This document shows, in pieces, positions 31,566 through 42,200 of a DNA stretch of 64,000 nucleotides. The first letter of the stretch is position 1; every line of letters starts with the position of its first letter. The notes beneath the pieces were generated by a model, which ran no database searches, was not told the DNA's origin, and saw nothing but the letters and a program-made list of their open reading frames with translations. The DNA comes from Bolinopsis microptera (taxonomy: Eukaryota; Ctenophora; Tentaculata; Lobata; Bolinopsidae): assembly GCF_026151205.1 (NCBI RefSeq), contig NC_087073.1, forward strand, positions 20,736,837 to 20,800,836, given 5' to 3'. Made by a program: the position numbers and the translations under genes.

Positions 31566-33202
31566 TTTCTTGGGATTAAGAAGGTGATTCTAAATCTGTA
31601 AACGAATTGGCCATCCTGAAGCTCTTAAAAAGTTAAAATCATTCTGGATTTCAATGTTACTAATATGAACTATCTGAATGCGATAGATTTGGGCGAGATT
31701 TTTGGAAATTAATGTATTCTGTCCGTATTTTAAATGATCTCTGATTATTCAGATCTAATTCAATGACTGTTCTGAGTTGAAATTACTGCTCTATGAGAAT
31801 CGTACTGTTTTCAGGTGAAAATGAGGAATATGTTCCAGTGGGAGCCGTGTTCGAAACAGAGGCTGTACCTTGGGAGATCAATTCGGAGTTTTTAAAGCCA
31901 GTCATAGTCAGGTACGTAGTTACCAATATTGAGATCATTTTCATGTTGGATATTTGTACGTTCTATTCAACTAATCTTAGATTTTGACATCACATTCAAA
32001 TTGGATAAGATGAATAGTTTGTAACACCCTGCTCGCAGGTGTTCAGATTTAACATTGTTGGAGAAATTCCTGGGTGGTGAAGTGCAGTTCACTGTAATTG
32101 AGAAGGTAATAGAGAGTTTTACTGCTATAGCACCACCTGACCCCACCTCTCCCACTCCTACATCTGGGCAAAAGAAAAAAGGTGATGCTTGGATCCTAAT
32201 ATTCCTAATTGTTGGCATATACTTCAATAATCAATATGTGCCATATTGTTATGCTGTAAATAGTGTTTAATTCCCTATCTGTAGTGTTATCACTATCAGT
32301 GGTGATCAGAAAATGATGGTTACCCATTTAAAATAGGAGGAAAAGATGAGAAGAAGGGCAAGAAAGTGGATACATCCTCGAAACCTCTAAAGGATAAAGA
32401 CGGTAATATCCTCAAGTGGGTGGACAACCCTGCGACCTACAACGAGATAGCAAACATCAGAGTTGACTTGAAGCCTCTCTTGTCTAGTTAGTCATATGTT
32501 TACAACACAGCACTCAAATAAAATTTGTGGTCAGAAAAACTTGTGGTCAGAAAATCATGCTGTCCCAAATTCTGTCCCATTTTCAGTTTTTGAAGATGAA
32601 ATTTCTATGTCCAGGACCGAAATTTTACAGTTTTGACGGAATTTTTCACTTGCAACCAATTAGTAAGTCAACTATAGATGGAATATGAGCTTACTGCACA
32701 AAAATTAACAAAACGAAAATTCACATTTTCCAATTTCTGTCCCATTTTTAAATATGAAAATTTCTGAACACAAATTTGGCAGATTGGATAGATTTTTCGC
32801 CTAGAGACCAGTTAGTCAGTTAATTGGTGATGATGATATTAAACCAAATTGAGGTACTGGAGGGTAATATTTTACCTAAACCTTGATATTACAGATGGAG
32901 TAACCAGTGATAAGACACAGTGTACCGTAACAGAAAAGCCGCCCCCTGAAACCCCTCAACCAGACGACGGTAGAGCCAGCGCGACCAGTGGTAAAGGAGG
33001 CAAGAAAGGAGGTAACAAAGGAGCTGGAAACAAGAAGAAAGTACCCACCCCAGTGCCCGTAACCCCACCGGAACCACTGAGACTGGAGTATAAGATGGAG
33101 AGAGTAAAGTGGAACAGTTTCCAGGACTGCCGAGCGTGGAGTCAGACATCAGCTGAAGTATCTGTTACAGCAAATCATAGTATCACTACTGCTCCCTTGT
33201 AG
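22822..33202 (+). CDS. LRRC43: LRRC43, leucine-rich repeat protein 43
   Basis: Twelve exons were assembled with consistent phases: 22822-22902, 24937-25012, 25233-25417, 25610-25720, 26715-26848, 27051-27171, 29616-29807, 30012-30276, 31815-31911, 32039-32181, 32337-32486 and 32895-33202. The product is about 620 residues (human: 656). The N-terminus LKLDQFPCGVGSW matches the family signature before the LRRs. The repeats read FTNLQELSLTGNCLTSV, SLTVLQLFANKFTDL, NLQHLGVGYNQLTDL, LLSLDLSHNRIG and LRNLSLISNPIT, followed by the LRR cap (YRGCTLDMIPQLQILDDVSI). The C-terminal half has a Lys/Gly-rich linker (GKGGKKGGNKGAGNKKK). Human LRRC43 is associated with motile cilia. The first intron and the 27172-29615 and 30277-31814 introns hold large repeats. 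AATAAA at 33571 is a candidate polyadenylation signal. Confidence 0.9.
23848..23866. repeat. Poly(dC) tract, 19 bp
   Basis: A C homopolymer in LRRC43 intron 1, adjacent to repeated TTAAAGTATAT units (23750-23790). Confidence 0.95.
26118..26554. mobile_element. Telomere-repeat element bounded by inverted CGACAATTGACCCCC boxes (copy 1)
   Basis: Four perfect 15-bp units CGACAATTGACCCCC (26118-26177) are followed by about 265 bp of TTAGGG repeats with TCAGGG and GGTCCTGGG variants (26178-26442). A spacer containing GTATTAAATTATAT comes next, then about seven inverted units (GGGGGGTCAATTGTCG) ending at 26554. Outer bases GGTACCG and CCAACCC extend the inverted ends. No open frame is meaningful. 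It lies in the LRRC43 intron between exons 4 and 5. A related copy lies at 48008-48575 in the opposite orientation. Confidence 0.85.
27741..29192 (+). mobile_element. Mariner-like DNA transposon derivative with about 360-bp TIRs
   Basis: The ends CAGGGTGGCCCATAAGTGAC are flanked by TA on both sides, as for Tc1/mariner. Unusually long inverted repeats span about 27741-28101 and 28832-29192. Between them are remnants of a transposase on the plus strand. It is inserted inside the dispersed repeat copy 1 within the LRRC43 intron 27172-29615. Confidence 0.92.
28227..28770 (+). pseudogene. Mariner-type transposase remnant
   Basis: The frame starts ATGGTTCACTATCC and encodes an N-terminal helix-turn-helix-like stretch (YTAEQRLFVYLNKENG, FNRPSPCRKSCFDLHHK). 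It stops at 28457. Another frame then shows SLQRILKRDLSNRAYRITKK, typical of the second helix-turn-helix. A later frame has VTIWCAISSRGILGPYFYE, the block around the second catalytic Asp region. The catalytic middle (first DE block) is missing, so there is internal deletion plus frame breaks. Confidence 0.75.
29616..29807 (+). other. LRRC43 exon 7 isolated between two repeat copies
   Basis: This phase-0 exon encodes the LRR C-cap (LAPGYRGCTLDMIPQ). It sits between dispersed repeat copy 1 and, one exon later, copy 2. Confidence 0.85.
30468..31583 (+). repeat. Dispersed repeat, copy 2
   Basis: Homologous to 27437-29545 without the mariner insertion. It starts TAGTGTAACCCGGCCTTCGG, contains five tandem GGAATTAAACA units (about 30710-30770), and ends in (AC)n plus GGATTTCTTGG. 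It lies in the LRRC43 intron 30277-31814. Confidence 0.8.
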
Positions 33203-33570
33203 ATGATCATTGATCAGCTGTCGGCTCATGCTATATTTATAAACTTATTATAAGAGGTGTGGCAGATGTTTTTATCCTTGTATAGTTGTACATAAACTTG
33301 GAGCGTTTGTTAACTAAGTGAGATATATTTTACCGCTAGTAACTTATTAAGTCATCCCACCACATTAAGTCAACCTATGACCACAGAAGAACCACGATTT
33401 TAGCGAGTTGTAAATACTGTTAATAAGATTTGTTAATAAGCCAGATAGAAAAACATTATATTATAGCAATTCATTTTCAAATTAGTGTTTTATTTGTATG
33501 TTGAGCAACAACTATATTTATATCCTTACTGAGGAAACTCAGACTGTATTTTTTCAACGAAAGATCTGAA

Positions 33571-33576
33571 AATAAA
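33571..33576 (+). terminator. Candidate polyadenylation signal of LRRC43
   Basis: AATAAA lies 369 bases after the LRRC43 stop codon. Confidence 0.5.
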
Positions 33577-33900
33577 ACAGAATTTGCTTAAAATTTAATT
33601 TAATCTACAGTCTAAATGTTGTAGATGTTCAATTGAATTATCGAAAAAAACTGGGCTTCTGGAAAACAAGGTCACAGCACTTGCACAGGGAAAAGTTGAG
33701 TTTTTTAGCTGAACACGGCATTGAACTGAGCAGTAACGTAGTACTAGTCCTCTGGGTAACTCCCAATTTCCATAGCAGGCGTAAGAGAGCGTGACAGTGT
33801 GCAGTGCAGTGGTTGGAGGACTTCGCCGCTTCGACGCGCCGCGCAAACTAGCATTCTTGCTTCGCATCGAACGATCGGGTTGATTGACGGTGTCAATCCA

Positions 33901-33929
33901 TCGTTGCTCTGCTTCGCAGAGCAACGATC
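33901..33929. repeat. Perfect hairpin, 13-bp arms
   Basis: ATCGTTGCTCTGC and GCAGAGCAACGAT are exact complements separated by three bases. They are nested within a wider imperfect palindrome containing GGTTGATTGACGGTGTCAA and TTGACACGGTCAATCAA. Confidence 0.9.
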
Positions 33930-34225
33930 TCGATGGCTTGACACGGTCAATCAATGCAATGGTAGCTTGTCTGACTCCTGACTCCTCCTATTCTAAATAT
34001 GTTTTACAACTTTCCAGTTCCCATATCCACTTTGATCGTCTGTCCGGTGCTCGTCTCGAATTGGAACATGTCTGATGTTGTCAAGACAAAGTCGAATGCT
34101 CCTAAGGTCACTCAAATCGGAATCGTACTCACTACCTTGGAAGCCGTAGATTTCATACCAAGATCCATCGAGGTAGAATGTGCAAATGCTATAGTATAAA
34201 AATAGAACGTGTCTTCCCTGGCTAC

Positions 34226-34325
34226 GAAACACTTAACGGGTGATACTCTTAAAATATCTGTTCCATATACCGTCGACGAGTCCAACTCGGCGCGCGTCCT
34301 GGTAGGTTGTAAACCTACAACGAAA
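34226..34325. repeat. Dispersed palindromic repeat, member 1
   Basis: Contains CTTAACGGGTGATACTC, TAAAATATCTGTTCCATAT, CGTCGACGAGTCCAACTCGG and the palindrome GTAGGTTGTAAACCTAC (34302-34318). Other members are at 37050-37160 and 37668-37765, with a diverged one at 10131-10190. Confidence 0.85.
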
Positions 34326-34559
34326 CACAGCTCATTTTGCATTTGAGAACGGTTATTCAAATTAATATCAGCTTCTTTTGTTCGGGAAAGGGAGACACTG
34401 CACTGGCAGCGGTCCTCCCTTCATGATTATAATTATATTTATAATATTATATTATTATGGGTTTTGGTAAAATATTTATTAACAAATTATAACACAAAAT
34501 GACTATAAACATGTTATAAATGTATGCTACAATTTTATTAGTATTACATCTCACATAAC

Positions 34560-35862
34560 TTACTTGATACTTGATAAGGTCTCCTCAATCATTCGAGTGG
34601 CCTGCACCAAGGAATTGCCGCTTATGTCGTATCATCTCTCTCCAGTGCTTTCGGTTTCGATCCTGCCAACTCTCGGACCTTATCAAATACAATGTCTGGA
34701 TCTCCTGTGAATGTTACTGCGTCTTCTAGGACACAGGTTCGCCAATTCTTTCTTGGCCGCCCACGTGATCTTCGGCCGTGAGCAGGTGTCCAATCAAAAA
34801 GATACTTTGGTAGCCTGGTGTCCGGCATTCTAGAAACATGTCCAAACCAGCGAAGACGGTTGGCACTGATGTAGGTTATAACGTTATAACCGGGTTTATT
34901 CTTGCCCGCTCCAACACTTGAACATTGCTCGTCCGGTGGAACCACTTAATTCGAAGGATTCTCCTCAAACAGTTTTGATGAAAAACTTCGAAGCGATGTA
35001 GTTGCTTTGAAGTAGTGTTCCAGACTTCGCTTCCATAAAGTAATATTGTTAGAACCGCTGCAACATATATCCGCATTTTGGTGTTAGTTTGGATATTGCG
35101 ATTCTTCCAAATATTACCGAGCTGATTGAATGCTCCTGAGGCTTTCTGGATCCGTGCAGACAAGTCCCGGTCAATAGTCCCATCACTTGATTATTGATAT
35201 AATCGACCCAAGGTAAGTGAAGTTGCTGACTTGCTGGATAGCCGTGTCTCCTACTGTAATGTCCACTGTTGATGCTTCAGTATATGGCCTCTGTGATGTA
35301 TTCTTGCCGATGGCCATAACCTCTGTTTTCTTCGCATTGATTCTGAGGCCAGCCTGAGCCGCATACTTGCATAAAAGATCAGTCGTCTCCTGGAGACCGT
35401 CCTTGGTGTTGTCCATGATAGCCAAATCATCTGCATAGTCAGTATCCAGGACGACTGTATCCTGACCAGAGCTGGTGGTAGCTCTCTGCAGCACTGCCCC
35501 GTGTGACAACACTTTGTTATCCTCAGCCCGCTGCGCAGGCAGGTTGATGCAAACATTAAAGATAGGTGGACCCTGAATATCCCCCTGCCCAGAACCAGAT
35601 GTAACGTCAAACCACTCAGAGAGCTCGCCATTATGTCTGACAGCGCTGACGGTGCCGCAAAAGAATGCTTGCATTATGCGAATGTATTTACAAGGCAAGC
35701 CATAATGACATTGACTGAAAGCTTTCCAGATAAACTCCCGATTAAGTGAATCGAATGCCGCTTTAAAGTCAACAAAATTTATGTAAAGGGGGAGATTAAA
35801 CTCAATGCTGTTGTGAATAATAGTACGGAGCGAATAAATCTGATCTATGCAAGACCTGTTTT
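34560..35862 (-). mobile_element. 5'-truncated LINE with RT (RTE-like / endonuclease-RT type)
   Basis: A minus-strand LINE remnant covers RT motif A through the C-terminus in three frames. It begins abruptly near 35862, with no endonuclease. It is not the same family as the CR1 element at the left of the window. Confidence 0.8.
34622..35862 (-). pseudogene. LINE reverse transcriptase fragment, frame-broken
   Basis: Motif A is FVDFKAAFDSLNR (about 35770), then SGSGQGDIQGPPIFNVCIN as motif B, the catalytic DYADDLAIM, GLRINAKKTEVM and NFTYLGSIIS. After a break near 35180 a second frame has YGSEVWNTTSKQLHRFEVFH. After another near 34900 the third has RLRWFGHVSRMPD and GRPRKNW. Frame changes show it is dead. 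The YADD core is intact, but the N-terminal RT and the endonuclease are absent. Confidence 0.85.
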
Positions 35863-35915
35863 TTCACATAAAGGTTATCAAATTCAGTGAACATGCTAGA
35901 TAGCACGGTTTTTAT

Positions 35916-36095
35916 TAATTCGCTCGCCTTGAAATTATCACGTGACTTTGGTTTTTATGGTTTCGCAGCCTAACCACAACCCTATACGGATACCCATAAC
36001 TCTCCAGGGAAGCATTTATAAATATACCGATCTAGATCAGTTAGTACATTTACATGCCCTCAGAAGATTTTTAAAAATGAGGTGAGCGATTAAGT
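35916..36095. mobile_element. MITE with ACTAATTCGCTCGCCC-type TIRs, short copy
   Basis: The left end TTAATTCGCTCGCC and right end GGTGAGCGATTAAG are inverted. Inside are TCACGTGACTTTGGTTTTTA and CTCTCCAGGGAAGCATTT, shared with copies at 37375-37648 and 54988-55277. Confidence 0.7.
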
Positions 36096-36299
36096 GAAAG
36101 CGAGATAGCACACCAACTTTCTACTTTCGAAATCGCTAACCACATTGGAATTAGAAATCTAGTCGTACACTTTATATAATATAGGATTTGCTCCTTTCTC
36201 AGGTTTTTCTGTTATCATGCCTTCGGAGGCGCGCGCTTCGCGCGCGAAAAGGGGCATGCAACGTATGTCAATCCTCGTGCTTAACCTTGAAGGGATGAT

Positions 36300-36660
36300 G
36301 ATTAATCACTCTACACTCGACTGTCACGTGACTTTTTCAACCCATTCTCTAGCTGGTTCTGAACGACTTTTTGAAACCCTAACCCTCTAATCTGATCCCA
36401 ACCCTAACCCTAACCCAATCCTTAACAATAACATATGCTGAAACCCTAACCCTAACGAGAAATTAGACTAACTTCCTTATACGGTCATATCACGTGATCG
36501 AGACAGTTTTTCGCCAATATCTCGTCAGGGGAGCATTTTAACCCTATGTCATGGGGGTGATTCGGAATCAGCGTCCGAAAATACATCGATTGAAGTTGGT
36601 TACAACCGTCGGGGGCCCTTTTAGAACAATCTCGAAGATCGACTGTAGAGTGATTTAGCA
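36300..36660. mobile_element. Related MITE with CTAACCC-rich core and variant TIRs
   Basis: Ends are TTAATCACTCTACACTCGA and, inverted, TCGACTGTAGAGTGATTTAG. The core carries several ACCCTAACCCTAACCC-like units and ATTTTAACCCTATGTCATGG followed by GTGATTCGGAATCAGCGTCC. The same core occurs in the other copies, so the TIRs differ while the interior is shared. Confidence 0.7.
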
Positions 36661-37049
36661 CGCTCGACCTTGAAGCAGTACAAAAGATAGACTCATGAAC
36701 AATGAACAACAACCGTCAACCCCAGTATTCCAGTTGACCAGCCAAATGAAGCGTACACGGAGCAACGAATCCCGAGACAGTTGTGCCGATATAAAAGACG
36801 CCCACAGGGAAGGCAGCACAGTAAAGAAAAATCAGCGAGTTAACCACCCAAGTATAGGGAGATGGCCTTGGTGACTAGAGCGGTACACATTTAACATGAC
36901 CGGCAGTCGCAGAGCAGAGATACAGTTTACAGCAAGTTCCAGGATGGCAAGAGAGGTGAATAGTTGTGTTCTGGAGGGAGAGAGAAAGGACAGGGGGGGG
37001 GGGGGGAGGGGTCCCAGTCCCACACAGACATACACAGCTGGCAGGCTCA

Positions 37050-37160
37050 CACTTAACGGGTGATACTCGTAAAATATCTGTTCCATATATTGGACCGTCG
37101 ACGAGTCCAACTCGGCGCGCGTCCTGGTTGCTGGTAGTGGTAGGTTGTAAACCTACAAGC
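37050..37160. repeat. Dispersed palindromic repeat, member 2
   Basis: Same blocks as 34226-34325, with the palindrome GTAGGTTGTAAACCTAC at 37140-37156. Confidence 0.85.
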
Positions 37161-37374
37161 TTGCACACTTGGTCTTGATGCTAGCAAAATTTTACAGTGG
37201 GGAGGAAATGCGGAACACAGCTGTGCTGACAAGTTGAACTGTTCCGGACCAGACTACGTCAGCTTCGAACATGTGGTCTGCTTGCACTGAGACTGAGAGC
37301 AGAGGCATGTGGTAGGTTAAGAGGATCTGGCGAAATTCCAAATGCCAAAGAGAAAACAAGGGCTTTTATGTTTT

Positions 37375-37648
37375 ACTAATTCGCTCGCCCAAAAATTTCA
37401 CGTGACTATGGTTTTTCAGCTATTTACAAAACCCAACCCTGAGCATAACCCCGAAGCTATCCATAACCCTTACCACAACCCTAACCAATAACCAGAGCCC
37501 TACACAATCGAATTCATTTTAACCCTACGTCATGGGGGGTGATTCGGAATCAGTGATCAGCGTCCAAAAATACACAGATTTAGACCAATTTCACAACCAA
37601 AGTGCCTTTTCACAAGAATTTTCTTAAAATTTGGGTGAGCGATTTAGT
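37375..37648. mobile_element. MITE with ACTAATTCGCTCGCCC TIRs and telomere-like core
   Basis: The left end ACTAATTCGCTCGCCC and right end GGGTGAGCGATTTAGT are inverted. The interior has CACGTGACTATGGTTTTT, degenerate CATAACCC/CCTAACC units, TTTTAACCCTACGTCATGGG and GTGATTCGGAATCAG. No coding capacity. Confidence 0.8.
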
Positions 37649-37667
37649 AAGAGCGATAACCAGGACG

Positions 37668-37765
37668 TTGTAGGTTTACAACCTACCAGGACGCGCGCCT
37701 ATGGAACAGATATTTTAAGACTAGTATCACCCGTTAACCAGGACGCGCCGACGGTCCTATATTAA
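37668..37765. repeat. Dispersed palindromic repeat, member 3 (inverted)
   Basis: GTAGGTTTACAACCTAC at 37670-37686 followed by GGACGCGCGCC, ATGGAACAGATATTTTA and GTATCACCCGTTAA. The order and orientation are the reverse of member 1. Confidence 0.8.
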
Positions 37766-39207
37766 TATATATATATATATTAATATAGTATATAATAGTA
37801 ATATAACTGTCACCAAGATGTAAATTCAAAGTTGAAATTTTCTAAATATCAAACTGGAATGATGTCAAGTCCGCGTATTTATATGTTTCACTCGATCTCA
37901 TGTTACCGAAAAGTTGGTGTTTAATTTAAGTCTAAAAATCAAAATAAATTCTGATAATCTATCGGTTTAAATTGAGGCATAAAATACGAGAAATCCCGGC
38001 AAAAATTGACAAAAAGCCGGGCTGGGATTGGGGGCCTCTGGCCGGGATTTTGAAAATTGTTTTGCCGGGGCCGGGGAAAAAACACAAGTCCCGGCCGTAT
38101 CCGGGGCCGGGATCCCGGTCGATCACTGTTCTAGAGTTCAGAAAAAGAATAAAATAAATAATTAAAAAATCACCAAAATTTTCTGGAAATGTTTGTGTGT
38201 TGGGCGGTCATGAGAGTGGAAAATTATGTCCGATTAAGTTAGACAATTTAAGTCTTTCGGTGTTTATTGTTGATTGTTGATGCTGAAATTGACTGTCGAG
38301 CCCCTGGATAAATTTCAAAATGAAATCACAAATTGTTTATGAAATAAAATTTAAGTTTGATACGATACTTTTCAACTATTAAAAAACGCGTGTGTCGTAA
38401 GTTGTTGGTATCAAAATTCAAATATGATCATGATTTTCAGCATTCATTGCTACATAATCACATGATTGATTGATTATCTTTCAAAGATAAGAGATTTTAT
38501 TAATTAAAACCACCGACACTTCAGGTCTCTTAACACAATTTCACTACCTTCACTATAAGTATATCATAATTTAACTAACTACCTTGCGAGACATATTTAT
38601 GTTAGTCATAATAAGTTAGTCATAAATGATTTCGGGACGAAAATGTGGGAATTTTTTCCGAAAACCGCCACATTTCGTACCCCAAACTAAATAATGGTAC
38701 TTGGGGATTGTTTTAATCTCCTTTAATTTTCCAAAAATGAACCCAAATATTTCAGCAGTTTCATCTTGTAAACAATTTCTCCGGAGCCGTTGAAAGATAG
38801 CCTTAACTTAACTTATAATCCCCCAGATGGTATAGGCTTATAGGAGACCGACAGTATTTCGTTATCTTCTGCACTATATAGTAGTGACAGAGCTTGCTAT
38901 GTGTTAATGGAACGCGTCCAAAATCATTTTTAAAGCAATTAATGATCAAATACTAGTGATCATTAATTGTTTGATGAATCATATTTTATATATCTTACTA
39001 CACTGACAAGTTGATAGTAATCGATTAAGTCATAATTAAGGAAAATACGTGAAAAATAATTTGGGGAAAATAACGATGACCTAAATTTTGGTAGTCCGAA
39101 AATATGGTGTTTTTTCGAAAAACCACCGACTTTCGTACCATTTAAATGTCTTGTATTAGGTAACCTAAATATAATTCCTTTTCTGGCAACAGATATCTGT
39201 CTGCTGT
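37766..39207. other. No gene; AT-rich DNA with CCGGG-rich stretch and a 13-bp hairpin
   Basis: Contains a GC-rich segment of CCGGG/GGCCGGGA motifs (about 38000-38125). A perfect inverted repeat CAATTAATGATCA/TGATCATTAATTG spans 38936-38969. Two related stretches, ACCGCCACATTTCGTACC (about 38665) and ACCACCGACTTTCGTACC (about 39122), also occur. No exon seen. Confidence 0.5.
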
Positions 39208-42200
39208 CTAGTTTCCCAGCGAGGAAGTGCCTTGACTGGCCGGATCCGGCTGATTAAGTACAGGCAAAGTGGCTGAGCTGGCGGCAGAATGTGGCTTCTC
39301 GGCAGTAGGGAAACCGGCACCTGTCTGCGAGCGGAGATTCGGCGAGAAGTAAGAGTTCTGGTAGAAAGGTTGGTAGAATGCCAGTGGTACACTCCTTCCA
39401 TACGAAAATGGAGTTGTAAATCCGTATGCAGGTGACCGTACTCCTGAAATAATATCACGTTATACTAGTGAACCATGGTGAAACACAAAACTTTAAGCTG
39501 AATCTTGAAGTAAAACTAAGGTTTTAGACTGCACAGCGTGAGTGCAAGTTGAAAGATTATCACAGATTCGTGAAGAAAGCCGTGGAATCCAGTAAGAGTT
39601 TAACAGTGCACGACACCTACCTTGAGTAAAGTTAGGAGAGTAGGGAGGGAAAAACTCGGAGAGGGGGGTTGAGGGTAAGCTATGGTACTGGTAGTCTGAG
39701 AAGGGTGTAGAGGGTTGGCTGTGGTACTGGTAACCTGGAGGGTAGAGAGGCGTTGAGGGTTGACTGGGGATGAAGTAGGATGGAGAGTACATGTTGCAAG
39801 GTGCTGCATGGTTAGCTTCCGTAACTTGCTCCTGTGAGTAGGCAGTGGTGATCTTGATATCAATAATGATAACAATATAAAATAGTGTTGAGCTGTATAA
39901 AATAGGTTAAAAGGCAATGTGCTTACAAATATGATGGGTACTTGGTATCTTACCAGATTGAGATTAAGTCTGAGCTTATTTACTCCACGATCCGACAGCA
40001 AACTCTGGGTTCTGTCACCCTCTGGTGGTTCGGGATACATAGTTGTGGAAGTTGATTTAGTGACAACTGGTGTAGGAGTGTGGTCTTGGGACGGGTAACC
40101 CCTACTGGCCAGATCTGGGGAGGCGCTGAACTCTAGAGCATGGCTGGCAGTTGGCTGTTGTTTCACCACCAGTACCTGGGTTAATATCATTAATTGAAAC
40201 GCTTACAAAAATATGGAATATTTATATAGACCGATCTGATGATAGCTTGACTCTTAAAGCGGTTTTTTAGGCCTTTAAGATAAGTATAAGTTATACTTAT
40301 CTTTAAAGGCTCAAAAAGGAAACAATTTGAACTTCTTATGCCTCAGCCAAAATAAAATCGGTTGTATCATTTGAAGTCATTGTGTGAGCCTTGCTGGGAT
40401 TTCGCACAGCAAGCAGAGCAGTCACCCTCCCAGCGAGAAAGAGAAGGCTTGCTCTTTATAAAAATACCCGTGCGAGCCGTTCAGTTGACCCAGTGTCATC
40501 CAGAATAAGTACAAAACCACAGCAACCACGGTTATAATAGTACTAACCTCTTTTCTTCGTATGCGAATGGCAGGTTTGATCAGCAACTTTCTACCGAACT
40601 TGGATTCAATGTTCTCCTGAGGGTGATGGGAGTTTAGAGACCCTATTTATTTTCTTTGAATCATCAGTTTGGAAAGAATATAATAATGGATGAGATGACG
40701 ACAGGTTAGGTGAGGGCTGAGCGGTAAGCTTCGGAGAAATGTATGGAGTACATGTAAGTATATATCTAACAAAATGAGTACAAGTTAACACTATGAGTAC
40801 ATGTTAATAATATAAATACAAGTTAATAATATGAGCACAGAAGGTAGTGGTGCGAGTACATAACAATATCAGTATAAGTTTTAAATAAGACTATAAGTTA
40901 TAAACGTTTATAACATTTATTGAATTTCATGAAAATAAAAGTAAACTAGAAACCTGAGCTAGCAGTCTCTTAGCTTCATTTTCGCTTCTAAAATCCACGA
41001 AACAATATCCCTTACTGCACCCATTAACGTCCCGTATTACCTGAAACAAGTGTTATTATAATAACTAAATCTTTACAGCACTGATTGTAGTTATCAGTTA
41101 TGCTAGCAAGTCTCTGCTATCGCGATTAGTTATAAACTTAATGAAACACTACCAGCCGTTACACGCTATACAGTCTATAATATTCTCAGTGTCCTCATAT
41201 AAAGTCAAGCAATAAAACAGGTTCAACAATCAAGCCATCTTTTCTAATTACGAACAGCAGAATGTTCAAAATTATCATCGCCAAAATTCCATGCATTTTC
41301 AACCGGACCTAAATTCAGTAAAAACTTTCAGTTCTATGATTATTGATTTCTCATTTAAGATTATAAAGTTACAAATACAAGTGTACTACTACTACTATGT
41401 CGGAGCTAAGTCCGATCTACGCCAGAAAACCCCCTCCATATATCCCTGTCCCGCATCAGGGTTCGCAGTTCCTCTTTAGAGTTTGTCCCAACTTCCTTCA
41501 GTAACATAGACAAGTAGCTTTGTCTTGGTCGGCCTTGCTGTGCTCTACCGTGCGTAGGTTCCCATAAGACTAAATCACTGGCAAGTAGCTCAGGATGTCG
41601 GATGCAGTGTCCCGCCATTTTTAATCTCCTGCTTCGTAACTTGTTTGACAGCCTTGGGAGGCTACCATACAAAGTTATATTGCTGACCTTGTCCTTCCAT
41701 GAGATACCCAGCACCATACGCAACATCTTTGTGTATGTCCCGTCCAAACTTTTCTCTTGAGCCTTTGTCAGTGTCCAGGTTTCTGATCCGTAGAGCAGTA
41801 CTGATTCACAAGCCGCTATGAACAATCTAATCTTTAGGCTCTTTGAGAGTTTGGATTTCCAGATATCCTTCAGTCTATGTAGGGCACCCCACGCTTTTCC
41901 CTTTCTAACCCTTATCTCCCTATCTGTGCTCTCAATCCAGGAGCCTAAGTAGATGAAATCATCTACATTTTCTATGGCTTCCCCGGATCGACTTTGTAGG
42001 TCGCTAGATCGATCCTCCATATTCAGTGTCATGACCTTGGTCTTGCCTTCGTTTATGTGTAGTCCCACGCTTGCTGCCGCCGATTCTACTCTGAGCAGGA
42101 ACTCGTTAGCCTTGTCCATGTCCTCAGATATAAGTGCTATATCATCTGCAAAGTCCACATCGGTGATGATCTTGGGCCCCACCTTGGACTTTTCACGTTC

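Noticed and set aside
39493-40190. Alternative reading frames in the RRM gene C-terminal exons
   Set aside because: Only the frame consistent with splice phases at 40175, 39831 and 39443 gives a continuous tail ending at 39208.
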